A DNA stretch of 64,000 bases, from NCBI GenBank assembly GCA_946699065.1, contig CAMPDV010002144.1:1-64000 (forward strand), written 5' to 3'. The notes under the pieces were generated by a model. The model was given only the letters and a program-made list of their open reading frames with translations. It made no database searches and was not told the origin of the DNA. Within the stretch, counting starts at the first letter, position 1. Every line of letters starts with the position of its first letter. The position numbers and the translations under genes were made by a program. Below, piece after piece: positions 23,970-37,572 of this stretch. This DNA comes from Loxodes magnus (lineage: Eukaryota > Ciliophora > Karyorelictea > Loxodida > Loxodidae).

Positions 23970-26900
23970 TCATTTTTCTTCAATTAGTTCTTCTTTCTAT
24001 TCATCTTTAGCTTCTTCCTTTTTTGCTTTCTCCATTTCTAGAATCTCAAGTCTCCTTGTCATTAGCTTCTTATGAAATATTTTGATCTATAAGTCTAAAT
24101 ACTCCAATTTAGACCTTGAAAATGAGTTTAGATATTCTTGATCGTATAGTATAAGGCGCCTTAAGTCATAATTTCCGATCTTTTCCGATAATCAATTCAT
24201 TATATTAGAATAGTACACACATTTAAAGATATGCTCGAAAGTTTCATACTCTCCACACATACAATAGGGATTATCAATGGGGTAATGACGATCTTAAAGA
24301 TCCTTACGGAAATTATAAGTTTAGGTTCTAAGTTTATATATACTGATAATTTCTCGTCTATACTATTTGTTTAATTTAGTATAAGTAATTTGTGGAAATT
24401 GTTAAAGATTACCAAATTATTCAGTATATACTTTAGCTGTTTTCATTCTCATAAATTTTTTAGTAGCTACTTTGTAGAAATATTGTTGTATTTTTTCTCT
24501 TACATGTTTAGTAAAAGTTTTAAGATTGGTATTATTCTTTTAATTCTGCAGATCGATATTATAAAGGTCTGATAATTGCTACACTTAATCGTAGTATTGA
24601 AATCCTTTTTTCCATATATTAATGAAAAGAGAGCCTATTGTTGATCTTGGAAAATAAGTACTTTCTTATTTAATTTTATGGTAGAATCTGAAGAATTTTA
24701 TAGCCATAATGTGCTTAAATGGTAATCAATTCAGGTCTATATAACATGATTCATTAAATGTTGAAGTTGCTACTTAAAAAGCTTTTCTTGAAATTAATCT
24801 CATGCTTGATTCTATTCTGTTCAGAACTCCAGTTACTCCTTTTTGAATACTTCATGGTACTAAGTCTCCTCCATATTCTGCTTTAGGTAATGTAAAAAGT
24901 CTACATAAAGTTTTAAAATATCAAGGAGTTACATTCTTATATCTCATCAGTTAAAAAACAGCTTTCTTCATTGCAGCTATATATTTGAATGCAACTTCTT
25001 TGCAATGGGGATTTAAGTTTTTCTTCTAATGTAGAATAACTCCTAAATATGTTACTTGTTCTTTTTAAGCAATTGGTTAATTTCCTAATTATAAATTTAA
25101 AATTTATTATTTCTGATTCTTCTTTAGAAATTAGATGCGTTCAGATTTGGTAACATTAATCTTTAAATGTGTTCATGCAAAAACTTTATTTGCTTAATTT
25201 ATTAAATTCTACATCTACTTTGCAGATTTGGAAAGAAGAATAAGATCATCTGCCCATCCTCTACAAGCGAAGCTAATACTTGAATCCTGGCATTTAAATC
25301 CCAATTAGTTACTTTTACTTTCCAGATATCTAATTACTATGTCATAATACAATAATGCTAAAACTGGTCCATGAGAACTTCCTTACATAGCTCCATTGTT
25401 GAATTATAAAGTTCTGGTGCTCTTACCATCTATGATAAATGAAGAATTTAGGTTTTTATAAAATGATTCTAATGCTATTATTATTCCAAGTGGTAGTTTA
25501 ACTCTCTTAAGTTAATCAAACAAGAGTCTTCTTTCTATTGAGTCAAACATTTTTTCAACGTCTATCAGTGTTGCTATCAATTTAATCTTACCTTTAGCAC
25601 ATTTCCGATAGTTATCAATTATTTGTTATATTATTCAAATTTATTAAGTTGTTTATCTGTTTTTCATAAATCCCATTTATGAAGGGTGAATCAAATTTCT
25701 CTAATAAATCAGATTGTATAGTCTTTTTGTTAAAGCTTTATCATATAGTTTTAGAATAGTATTAATAAGAGAAATAGGTAGTCAGTTTTTCCAATCATCT
25801 TTATTTCCTTTTTTAAATATTGGAATTATCACCGATATATTTAATTCCTAAGGGATTCTTCCAAGTCTTAGCTTATTATTCAGAAAAGAATGAAGAATTA
25901 TTAATAAATATTATTCACCATATTTCAGAAGTTCGCCTTTTATTCCATCTGGACCAGCTGCTTTTCGATTCGGAATTTCTTTTATAATTTCTTATATTTC
26001 TTTTATGGTAAAAAGATCAAATCCTTACAAATACGAGAGTGGATAATATTTAATTTCTTAAATATTATCTTATATTTTATCTATTTTTTAATTACTAAGA
26101 TTTATCTATTCTTGAGTTAGATTAGAATGCTTATTAAAAACATAATTTTCCCATGATTCAATTAATTTATTTTTGATTTCTTAATTAAAGTTCATAGTAT
26201 TTCTCTTTTTAGGATTTAGAATTTTCTTAGCTTGTGAAAAAATTTCCTTAGAATCTCCATTAAGAAGTAGAAACTTCTTTTTTGCTTTGTTTTTTTTTAA
26301 TTTTCATAGATTATACTTGAAGTCTTTCCAAAGTCATTTTGCTGCCTCATGAAGATTAGTTACTTGCTAGTTTATTCTTCCAAATTTTACGTGAGCTTCC
26401 TTATATTCTGAGTTAGCTCTTTTTGCCTCTATATATTTCTTTGTGAGAGCTCGAGGAAGTTTGTTATAATTTGAGTCTGGAATAAACGAACCTAATGTTT
26501 GATCAGCATTGTCTTAAATATTACTTTTGATGCATTAATATTAATCTTCAAGATTATATTAATCTATTTAAAAGAATTCTAGATAAGTTTGTAGGAAAGA
26601 TTCTTAATACTTTTGCCTATCTATTGCATCTTATAACCTATTTATTTTATATTTTCTCTGAGTTATCTTTTCCCAATATACTATAGAATTATTGATAAAG
26701 TCGACAGTGATTGGAATATGATCAGAAAATAAACTATTATTATGAGCAGTGAAACTTGCAAATTAATTAACGTTCAAATGGTTGTTTATAATGATATAAT
26801 CATTACAATACGTTTTTCTTGTTCCTTTGTGAATACATGTATTAATGTTGCTATCATTCACTATCTCAAGATCGTTTTATAGTAAGAATTCTTATAGTCT

Positions 26901-29561
26901 AATGTTATTATCATAAGCATTTTCAGGATTATCACCGAAACCTTATAAAAGAGCATTGAAATCTCCCTTTAGTATATGTGGATTATCATTATATAAATTC
27001 AGCAATGTATTTAGTTGTTCATAAGCTAAATCTTTAACATCTTAACTTTTTCCACTATCAGGCATGTAGCAAGACGTGATTAAAATATTATCCAGTTTAA
27101 TTGTTATGAATCTATTTATTTCTTTTTCAACTTATATATGTATTTCTGTACTATTAAATTCTTCTCCTACAATTAAGCATACACCTCCTCCTTTTCCTGA
27201 GTTCTTAAAATATGTTTTAAATCCATTTATCAATATTGGAGGAAAGTCACCTTTTTATCAGGTTTCGTTTATTGATAAAATATCTATACTGTTATCTCTG
27301 ATAAATTCTTCAATATTCAAGCACTTGCTCGCTATTCCATTAATATTTATATGTCCCATCTTTATTTTTTAAATTTATTAGTCCTTTCTAATTTTTTCCG
27401 ATCCTGCAGGTAGACCACTTTCGTAAATGCAAATGCTTTTCTATCCTTATTGGTTAATCTAAATATGTACTAATCTTTTTCCATACTCAGGATGTTAATG
27501 AAAATATTGTATCAAAATATATATTACTTACGTCGTATATTTTTTAAGTAGCTTTCTATATATATCAATTTTACTTTTCACACTATCACATGTACCTTAT
27601 TCTAAATCTTAAGTAACTGTGACGTATCTACCCTATATATTTTACATTTCGTACTATGGACGTCTTCAAGTTTCGGATTTAATAAACTTTTAAAGTTATA
27701 GACTAGTCAGATTGAAATAACATATTATTTAATCGTACTCTTTTTTATTATTATGTTTACTCATACGTTTTGCTGGCGGAATTGTTTTATCTTCTTCTTC
27801 ATGTTTCCTTTTAAGAATATTAAGATTAATATTGGAAGATAATGTTTAATTCTGATAAATAGCATCGATCGAATCTGTTTAGTTTTATTAATATTTTTTT
27901 AATCTTTTAGTAGAATAATTAAATATATCTGTTTTCAAATTTTAATTAAGTTTTTAAAACTCTTCTATTTTTATCTCAAGTGTCTACATATTTTGGGTAC
28001 TTTAAATGAATTTTAAGTTGAGTTAGTGATATTAATGCTATAGTAAAACAAAATCTTCATCTGGCAATTTTATTTGACAGTATTAGTTATTATGTTATGT
28101 TATAATATTATTAGTTTATGCTTCCTATTAATTATTTTAAGTTTACATTAACTTGTCTTGCTTGATTATATTTGTTTGAGTAAATTTTTGACACAAAAAA
28201 GCTGTTTATTATTTATTTATATTATCTGTTTAGATAATACTATCCTTTGTTTAAATATTTCCATATAATGTCTAAGTTTATGCATCTACAAATTACTTCT
28301 TCTAAAATAATTCTTTATACATTTGAATTTCCTTATTTTTTAATAGAATTTAATTTTGAAAAGTTATATTTATTTCATATTTTTATTATCTTTACTTATC
28401 TAATTCGATTTTAAAAGTTAAAATTTCCATTTAAGCTTTCTATTCTTAATCTATAAATTACTTATATTAGTTTTATAATTTTTAATATTAAGAATATAAC
28501 TCTTGGAGTTAAATTTCGTTTATTATTTTTTATTAGGTAATTTGTTGAAGTAAATATTAGTTCTATTCTAATATAGTCTATTGATATCCTTGCTAAGTTT
28601 TATTTAGAAAGTTATCTATTTCAATTTATGTAAAATTTCTAGTTTTATTAAAGTTTTGGCATAGTGAATTATTTGCTCCTATCATTTAGGCTTAAGTAAA
28701 ACTTTAATTAGCATTGGCTTCAATTTGAATCTCTTAATTAGATTATATTTCATCTTTTGAATTGACTTAATTCTCATAGTTTTTCTATTATATCTAAATT
28801 TCTTGAACTATACTAATTATTTTATCTGTTTAAACTATTTAGTTACTGTAATAAGTGGAGAAGTTTGTTTAAATAATTTTATGAACTAGTTATTTTGATA
28901 GCATTTTTTTGTGATATTGCTATATATCAGATTTGATTGACTAAAAATAGTTCTATAATAGTTTATATTTCTAATAAATTTTATTTATATAAGTTTTATA
29001 ATATATTTTGGATATTTCTTAGTTACTTATCAATGTTTCAATATCTCGTTCATATTTTGCTTTTATATTAATTAGCATTTCATTTAATTATTGGTTCTTA
29101 TCTATAAGTCTTTATATATCATGTTTAAGTTCTTTTATTTCTAAGGTAAATAAGTTCTCATTAGACTAATTAATTATTTGATTTTATATTACATTTCTTA
29201 AATCAGCAGTTTAATTTTAAGGTTGTTTGCTCTGAAGATCAGGTAAATAATGATTATTTGGATTATCAGGATTAGTAATATTATTTTATTTCTGACTAAT
29301 TTAGTTATTTGAAATTTAATAGAATTGTTAATTAGTATTATTCAAAAATTAATCTTAAGTTTATGTTATTTTTGACTACCATAAAAAGATATCTTTATTT
29401 GAATTTTAATTAGGATTTGAAGGTATATCTTTTGAATTCTAACTATCTAAGATAATATCTTATTTTTGGAAAGATTTCTTAGGTAATCGTTTCGTATCTT
29501 TCGCGGTATTATTTTAGGCGGTTAATCTGTTCATCTATTTATAGGTTGATTTCACTTTCAT
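23970..29561 (-). CDS. LINE polyprotein: coiled-coil ORF1 region, APE endonuclease, reverse transcriptase
   Basis: One frame of 1,863 codons from the ATG at 29,561 to a tandem TGA TGA at 23,967-23,972; the distances 2,202, 2,595, 3,999, 4,311 and 5,325 to landmark codons are all multiples of three. Residues 1-700 are Gln/Asn-rich with long coiled coils. From M735 there is an APE-type endonuclease: NING near 739, NETW, GDFN at 866-869, SDH. The reverse transcriptase follows: KAAGPDGI, QMGFMKNR, catalytic Asp1334 in LIDVEKMFDSI, AMQGSSHGPVL, GWADDLILLS with Asp1438/Asp1439, and YLGV. A C-terminal Cys-His motif CMCGEYETFEHIFKC is at 1767-1781. All catalytic residues seen are kept, so it may be active. 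ORF1-like and ORF2-like parts share one frame, unlike most LINEs; a hidden stop (UGA read as stop) between them cannot be excluded. Confidence 0.9.
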
Positions 29562-29861
29562 AATACGCTACAATTAATATCCACGTTGAAGAGAGTTCCT
29601 AAATAGTTTTAATGGGACGTGTATGAATTTGTTTTCCGGTTTTTAACTACAATTTTTAAGTAGTTGTCTTAATAAATTCATTATTAGGTTTACTTATTTA
29701 ATTTGTAGTTACTCCAAATCTTTCGTTTGGAGATTTTAATGCCCCTGCCTATGCTTTTCCTATGAATTTGCAGCTTCTTTGAAATTAATTAAAGAAGAGT
29801 CACTATTAAAAACTAGTGAATTCTATATTTCGTCCATTTTTTATTTAATTTGAAGAGATGC

Positions 29862-30386
29862 TTAAGTTTATGATTTTTCATTTAGTTATATTCTGACCAA
29901 GTTTATATTATAATAAATTGTATAAATCTACTGAGAATTTACATTGCAATTCAACAAAAATTTAAGGGTTTTGCTTAAATATGCTTTAAACTTTATTAAT
30001 TAGCTATTATGATGGTACTAAAGGTTTTCAGTTTACTTTAGATTTAAGATTTGTGTTGAGCCATGCAAATATCTATCTATTATAAAGCACACTTGCTTCT
30101 CTTATTTAAGTAGTAATTGAGTCTAGATTCACTTTAATCATATTTTTCTAGTCAATAGAGCTATAAATTTGCTTTAGTTATAGAAGCTTTTGCTAAGTAA
30201 TTGATAGCTTCAAAATACAATTTCTTGTTCTAAAAATAATCCATTTTACTAACTTTAATTTTCCTTTTCGAATTTTTTTATCAAGGCTAAGCAATAAAAG
30301 TCTTGATAGTTATTTAATTACTAATTCTTAAGCATTCTTGACATTTATTTTTTACTTAGCATTAGGATTCTATTTGAAAATAGTTA
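29862..30386. other. Intergenic tract between LINE and the next element
   Basis: Nothing that I can support was found. Confidence 0.35.
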
Positions 30387-30400
30387 TTTTCATCATAAAT

Positions 30401-31314
30401 AATAAATACAAATACAAAATTAAGTGTTTGACGTTCTCGGAGGTATTTCAACCTCTTTCCCGCCAGACTCTAGATTGCTCTAGAGCTTAATATAAAAGTC
30501 TGAAAATCTCTACAACCCTTCTCCTTGCCATGTATGTTGTCCTTTAATTCTTTTTTCACCTAGATGCTAGATATCTTTTTTCTCGTAAATTTCCCCAAAT
30601 TTTTTTCAGTATAATCTTCTTCTTTCTCGTGATAGCTCTATTTGTTATTGTTTCTTCCCTTTGTTCTCCAACTACTTCAAATATTTTCAAAACTCTTACT
30701 TGAAATTGAGAAATTTCTACCATCTTTTCCACTGATGCTTTTGAGAGTTACAAAAGTAACATCTTTTCGCTTGTAGTTAGGTTTAAATCTTGAGTTGTTT
30801 TCACCTTCAGTTATCATTGGATCATTCCTATATTCTTTCAACTCCATTAAAAGTTGCAATTTGTACTAATTTTCTTCTATTTTTCTAATTTGCTAATCAG
30901 TTCTTTCTGCTTCTATTGTTAATTTTGAGATTAACTGCTCTAGTCTTGTGATATATTTCAAAATGCGTTAAGGTCTCTTTCTTAGATCCTGAGTCTCGAT
31001 TCTATTTCCTCTAGAAGTTTAAGTTTTTCCATTAACTTATTTCTGTCTTTCTTCAACTTTTTGACCTCTTCCTGGAGGTCTAGCACCACTTTAATCAGCT
31101 AATCATAGCTTATTTACTATTATGTGGTGAGATTCGAGACTTCCGAGCGCATAATATTCTTAGCCTATTTCCTAGGCTTTTCTTCAGAGGTGGGAGATTC
31201 ATACTGATGGGTGACCTTTTTGTTAAACTTTTCCTGGTCCTAGCCTTTCAAGGATGTCGTTAACTCCTACTTTTTAGGAGTCGTAAAGAATCCTGGTTTG
31301 AATCTTGACATTTG
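30401..31314 (-). mobile_element. Zinc-knuckle retroelement, family Z1, with 14-bp target-site duplication
   Basis: The element is flanked by TTTTCATCATAAAT at 30,387-30,400 and 31,315-31,328. The minus-strand ATG at 31,311 begins MSRFKPGFF. NDPMITEGENN and a knuckle CYFCNSQKHQWKRW (last Cys replaced by Trp) follow, in shifted frames. The 3' end has the GAGG...CCTC T-arm-like hairpin (30,440-30,455), the GCAA-loop hairpin near 30,470-30,487 and an AAATACAAATAC tail on the plus strand. The perfect duplication suggests a fairly recent insertion. Confidence 0.75.
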
Positions 31315-31328
31315 TTTTCATCATAAAT

Positions 31329-34150
31329 GTAAATAATTGCCTGCATACATCTCATTGAAAGTATTATTTTGATTATTCAGCTTATTCCTCTCATAGTTAG
31401 ATACTCTAACTTCTAGTAATTAACTTGTAAGAATTTCTTAGAATTTGCTCTTTTGTTTCCTCTAAGAAAAAAGGTTGAAAATGAGTAAAGCAACGTTTGA
31501 TACTCTTGATTTTAGATAAAGCACTTTTATTGGTATAGTTATTATCTTTCTTGATTGAACTACATAGCATCCCAGCTTAATAATGTATCTAAGTAATGCT
31601 AGGAATTGTTTTAAACTAACTTAAGCGTGATAGGAATCTTTCCCATATAGGACTGAATCTACATCTTAATAGCAATTTTTATGTCTACATAAGGATTTAT
31701 AAGGTAAAGCATAGTAAATGATTTAAAGTTAATTTCTATTAGAATTTCTCTTTCAGACTATAAATTACACTGCTATTTTATAATATAAGCTTTACTGCTT
31801 TACTTTCATACTATTATACTAAAAATATATCATTACTTACTATCTAAGTCTTTTGAAGAACTTAAAACTTTAGCTAATTGATTGTATTTAGCTTAGGAAC
31901 TAAGTTAACTGCAGCAATAAATATATTAGAGTAGATAGAAAGAATAGTAGTAACATAGTGCTTAAGATATATCTAATAAGTTCTATATATAAGTGCTTGC
32001 CTATAATCCTTAATGGTTTACTAGAAGCTAAATTAATTAAATATTTCAATTTAAATCTCAATTACCCTACTTGTTCCTATTAACTCATATATTCTAAGCT
32101 CTACTATTAGAAGGAGTTAAAATCTTAATTTTTAAAGAGATCAAATAATAGAGAGCTGAATATCATTATATACATACCTTGGCTTAATCCTGACTTAGTT
32201 ATAAATTAAGCTAAATAAGCTTAAAGAACTGTATACTATCTATTAATTATATAATTTTAACTATATTCCTTTACTTTAATTTAGCTACATGATTATAGTA
32301 TACAATGCTTATTTATCCTCTTTTAGTGGTAAGATAGAAATAGTAATAATATAGTACTTAGTATAAGCTTCTAGTTCTTTAGACTAAATTAAAAAATGTT
32401 AGCAAATATTTTACTAATATAAGAGAAATATTCATCGAAGGCATATTCAATATATATTATTAAAAATAGATAAATATTAGGAGATAAATGTTAGTAAAGT
32501 AAGCAAAAATAATATTTCTAGTGACTAACTTAATCAAAGCCATATTAAATTTATAGCACTAGCATTAGTATTTAGATGCTTAATTTCATAGTTTAAATAC
32601 TTATATATTTAATTAGTTGTTATTCATATGAAAGTATATATTAATAATTCTAGCATTATATATATAAAATAGCTACTAAAGCTATAGAGAGTTAAATCAA
32701 GTATTAGTATGTAAACTACTTTATCACTTTAAATTAAATAAATATTTTATATACTAATGTTATATTCATCTCTACCTTAATATATACAAGCTTTAAGTAT
32801 TTTACCATCTTATTTTCTAAGAACTATTCAAATTTTCTAAAGTCTCCAAATATTAAAATCAATCTTGGTGTTAGTTTCAAACGAAAAAAATACATTTAAA
32901 TATGAAAATAATGATATAGGAAAACGTGAGGATTGCTAAAACTAAAAAAGCTAAATATAATTAAGCTAAAGTTGAATTAATTTATTAATAACACTTTATT
33001 TTATAAAATGCTGCCTAAAATAAAAAATAAAGCTATAAAAAGAAATCTTAAAGTTACCATCCAATGATAGTAAAAATATTCGCACTTCGAAAATAATATT
33101 TAGAGAATTACTATCTTAAGAATAATTATACTAAACTCAAAAATATACTATTTAACTATGTCAAATTTAAGGTTTAAAAGTTATCAAACTTTAAAGTTTA
33201 AGAAACATCATCAACTAAATTTTTGCTATTTGGTTAATAGTCCATCAGAGACAGATATAATAAGCTTTGCTTTCTCTTTACAAATTTTTTAATTTGGAAT
33301 AAATTTAGTTTAAATAATGACTTGAAAGAATAAAGAAGGAGAGCCAATAAAGTCTTTTGCTTACTATTATTATAAGCTTACTTTATCATTTTTTGCTAGT
33401 ACATCTTAAGCAAAACTATGAAAGCCAAATATAAGATTCCAGGAAGGTTTGAATAAGCGAACTACATATAACTACCAAATAAGCTTAGTAATTAGTTGTA
33501 ATTATTTACTTATAGTCTTTCACTAGCAGAAGCAAATAGCATCATATAATGAATATCAACTTACAGTATATAGAAGGATCTTTAGATAAAGTATAGAAGC
33601 TATTTAATAATATAATTACCTATCTTTAGCTTCATATCAGTTAAAGTTAAAACCTTATATTTAATACTTTAACCCTTAATTAACTATAAATCCAATTAAG
33701 AGAAAAGCTAAAGAAATTTCTATTTTCTTGTTAGTGTTTAAGCCTTAAATAAGCATGAAAAAGAGTAAAGTAGGTTATTTATCTATTATAATAGAATATT
33801 AAGAAATTAATATCTAAATATATAATAATTGATAATCTCAAAAGGGAGTGGCTTTTTGATAATACTGGAGATAAAAAAGAAATATAGTTATTTAATATTA
33901 TTAATAAAATCAACAATCATTATGTTTGAAGTATTTAGTAGGATAAGCTTTAATTTAATCTTATCTAAATATTATTATTTTCACTGTAACTATAAAATTA
34001 AACTACTTAATATTCTAATTTTAACTATTAAACATAGAAAATCAATCTAAAATATCACTCACAATAATACTTACCACTGTAAATAAAAATTTAAAATCAG
34101 TTAAAAAGGCTATCAAGGCAATCAACTTTACAACCTATAAATCTCATCTA
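31329..34150. other. AT-rich tract, diverged repeat of 2,100-4,150
   Basis: Parts from about 31,930 onward align by eye with 2,100-4,150 and 60,800-63,890, with many non-triplet indels. No gene is supported. Confidence 0.45.
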
Positions 34151-34151
34151 T

Positions 34152-35801
34152 TCAAATTTATTTTATTTCAAAAGATTTAAAAGAAGAAAGAGACTTTAAT
34201 TGCAATTGTTCTTAAATTGCTCGTACACATAAAAACAGAATTATTTAATTTTATATAATTGACTGGTTAAGATAAAAATTATTTACTTAAGTTTGCTGTT
34301 AATTTATAATATTCTTGAATAATAATTTCACCAATGGTCCTTCGTTGTACCAAGATCCATGATCTTAACTTTTTGGTATATTTTGAGTCTAAATAATTTT
34401 AACTTTGAATCCTTATTATTCAATATTATATAATAAGTATTCAGATAAATGTTGCCACATCACTCCATTTTCCAATTCTACTTGAATTGTATAATCTTTA
34501 TTTTCTACAATCTCTCAGTTTTTTCCTTAGATTTAAATTTATTATATATATTCAGTCTCTTTGTATTATATATCTGCATAAAAGTTACTAACTTATTAAA
34601 ATTCATATGATTCTAAATTTGTGGCTTAACTTGACTATTGAAAATAAATACTTTTTAAAAGTACATTTCTTCCATTTATAGCTGAACTTCTTATTCCTAT
34701 TCCACAAAATATGCAACTCTTGTTTGTTTGGAAAGATAAATAATTATACTTCTTAACATTTCATTTACTGACTCTATATGGCTATTTAACTCTTACAATT
34801 GATAAAGAAGTTTTATGGCTAACTTCTTCTTGCTTTTAATGAAAATTAATTTCGTTTTGTTTAGCTTCTTCTGAGTTATAAGGACTACTAAATAACTATT
34901 CAATTGAAATAAGCAGTTAATAGTTTTCTTCATTTTATTCCTATTAATAGATTCTTTTAACTTAGTCATATGTATCTAATCACTTTATCGCTTCACTGTC
35001 TCCAAAAATAGCTTTTTCATTTATTAAATCCTCAAATGTTCCTATTTGTTGGTAGTTAGTTTTTTGCTATATTAGTATTTTTTCTTGTACTGGTTATTAG
35101 AAAAGTTTTTCTTCTTGTCTCTTTTCCTTATGTCTGATTTAAATATCTTAGCCATATACATAAAAATGAATGGAATAGTTTTCTCTTAGTAGTACTAATA
35201 ATAGGGACTAATCTTAAAATTGCTTTCTTACAGCTAGCTATTCAATTTGATAGCTTTATTTTAGCAATTTTTCCTTATTTTATAGAACTTCAAGTAGTTA
35301 TCCTAGTTATTTAGTGTAGCAATCACTACTTTATAACTAGATAGGATTGCTAAATTGGTTAATTCTTTGGACTACTAGACTCTAAGCTTTTGCAATAGCT
35401 TCCTCTTTCTTAGCTTAAATATTAGATAGAATATAGTTTGATTATTCTTGGAAAAGATTAGGAAATGTTAGTCTTAAAGTATGTAATTATTCTAGCATTA
35501 AATGAGTTTAGCTACTATAGAAATGCAGTTCTTACTTCTATTTAAGTAATTAGTCTCTTACTTGCTTTGCTTTACTGTTTTGCTATTCTTGCATTACATC
35601 TAAATAACTACTAATAAGCAGATTTTCTCTTAGAAGGGAGTAATGGTAAGGATCTATTTTTTAATCAATAGGACATTAAACTCCTTAAGATCTATAAAAT
35701 AGTTAGCAGCATATAAGACAAAGGGTATGACCACATTAAAGAACTTTAGGTAGGTAATTAGCTTTATTAAAGTGTTGCTTACAATTTTAGCATCTAAACA
35801 T
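34152..35801 (-). CDS. RING-finger coiled-coil protein (putative E3 ubiquitin ligase)
   Basis: One frame of 549 codons runs from the ATG at 35,801 to the TGA at 34,152-34,154. The N-terminus is a RING-HC finger with C4, C7, C23, H25, C28, C31, C43 and Asp46 in the eighth position (FRCQNCKQHF, VLQCGHTLCLIC, VQCPIDQK); Asp or His in this place is known in other RINGs. The middle is Gln/Glu-rich coiled coil (residues about 75-330). Near residue 395 is CIFCG, and the C-terminal region includes VELENGVMWQHLSEYLLYN. RING proteins bring E2 enzymes to substrates, so the role is probably ubiquitin transfer. A truncated paralogue lies at 5,500-6,310 and confirms that the C-terminal frame is real. The exact end may be upstream if an earlier UGA stops translation. 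Confidence 0.8.
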
Positions 35802-37570
35802 TTTATATAAGCAAAAGATTATAAAATAAATAAATTATTTTAGATTTTCTAGCTTGTTTATATTATAAGCTTTATATAACTTAAGCATTATAAAGTAGTT
35901 ATATAGTTATTATAGTTCAACCTATTTTATTATTATTACTCAAATATCTACATTTTTACCTGTTTTTTATAATTAAAGTCACTCATAAAATAATATATCT
36001 CTGCCAATTTTAAGATTTAGAATAGCATCTCGAAAAGGGATAGTAGAAGGTATGAAATTATATATCACAAATTTAAAACTTCCTCTTGGTAGTTTTTCTA
36101 GGGATAATATCTTTTTCTTTAGCAGTTTATATAGAACAAATAAAATTAAATTTCTTTGGATATAAAAAGGAAAAATTAGTCTGGATTTCTTGATTAAATA
36201 AGCTAAATATACTTATAACAATTTTACTCTAAGTCTAAATAGCATTAGTTATAGCTTTATAATCTTCATCTAAACAATTAAATTTAATAGCTTATAAATG
36301 TTTATTTTTTCACTCCAAGATTAGTTTTATATTTAGTTTCTCATCCACTTTAAAAAACAATTTCAAGTGACTATTAAAATATAAAGCCATAACTTAAAGG
36401 AAAATAATTATTAATATTCCTATGGATATAACTTTTAAGGTAAGAATTTGGAGTTAAATTAGAAATTAAAATATTAATGGAATAATAAAATAATCTAAAG
36501 TATTAATAAAACTAAAGCAAGTATCATTTCTAAAGTCACTATTATATAAGTATGTTTAGGAATTATTTAACATATGCTACTATTAGTAGAAGCTACTTTT
36601 AATTAAATTACCTAGTATGCTATAATAAAACATTATAGACGGATTCTTTAGATTCCTTCTTATAGGCACATTTATATCAGAAAAAAGGATTCAAATTCAC
36701 GTACTTTAAATAGCAACATATTTTAAGCTAGTTATGCAGAATATGCTTTATATATTTCAAAAGCAAACTGTATAAACATTCTTATTTTTAACTAAATAGC
36801 TGATTAATAAGTCTTTGGAAAAACACAAGAGCTAGAATAGAAATGAAATAACTCTAACAAAGTAAAAAGGATAAACGTTTATTAGACCATATTATTAAAT
36901 AAAAGTTCTAATAATCAACTAAAATAGAGTCATCTACATCTTTCTAAAATTAACATTTTTGAAAAGATATTCTAAGAAAAGAAATATCAAATGCTTAAAT
37001 ATTGTCGCTTTTAGAAACTTGGAGTAACTACAACTAAGTTAAAAAGTATAAAAATACTTAGAATGCTATAAGAAGATCTATCTGTTACAATAAAAATTCA
37101 CTTCCAAGTTTTAATATCTAGTTTGGAATGAAGAATCTTAAATATTTACAAGTAGAAAGAAAATTTATTTATATTTCATATTATTAGCATACTGCATATG
37201 AAGTTTAAATCAATACTGAACATTATTTTTAATCGATGTTGGCGATTTTAGAACCTGAAAGCAATAGTAGTAGTTGATTAAATTAGCTCTATTCATTAAA
37301 CAATAGATAGCTTGAAATAGAGCATTTATACGTTAGTTTCTTTAAATATATTTGGAAATTTTTAGAATTTCATCCTAAGAAAGTATACAATTAAATAATA
37401 TTAGCAAAGTTTCCTAAATCAAAGCTTAAATTTTCTCAAAAATGCCTATATTAAGCGAAAGTATTATTAAGGAAATAATTTAAAGAAATCAAGGCTAAAT
37501 ATCAGTTAAAGAATAGCCTTAGGATTAATATAAATATAGTGCTCATTCTTTTGGAAGCTAATAAGAATAA
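35802..37570. other. AT-rich tract upstream of the RING gene
   Basis: No supported gene. The last 500 bases repeat 6,350-6,860 in the same orientation. Confidence 0.4.
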
Positions 37571-37572
37571 AT

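Larger units (their letters stand above)
23380..29860 (-). mobile_element. Non-LTR retrotransposon (LINE), apparently full length
   Basis: The element encloses the polyprotein at 23,970-29,561. Upstream lies about 300 bases of putative 5' untranslated sequence. Downstream lies about 590 bases with a possible extra small frame (23,470-23,900, minus; includes LYRKKWLMEIDYFCKQQFF). No long terminal repeats were seen. The outer limits are estimates because I could not find a convincing target-site duplication. Confidence 0.7.

Noticed and set aside
27076..27372. 98-codon plus-strand frame inside the LINE.
   Set aside because: Antisense of the APE endonuclease, which is in frame with conserved catalytic motifs.
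23380..29860. LTR retrotransposon or Maverick-type element.
   Set aside because: No long terminal repeats, protease, integrase or DNA polymerase motif; APE plus RT order is that of a non-LTR element.
22790..30000. LINE inserted precisely into the zinc-knuckle codons of a Z1 element.
   Set aside because: The knuckle-like CFCC...C seems complete on the left side, and no matching continuation or target duplication was found to the right of the LINE.
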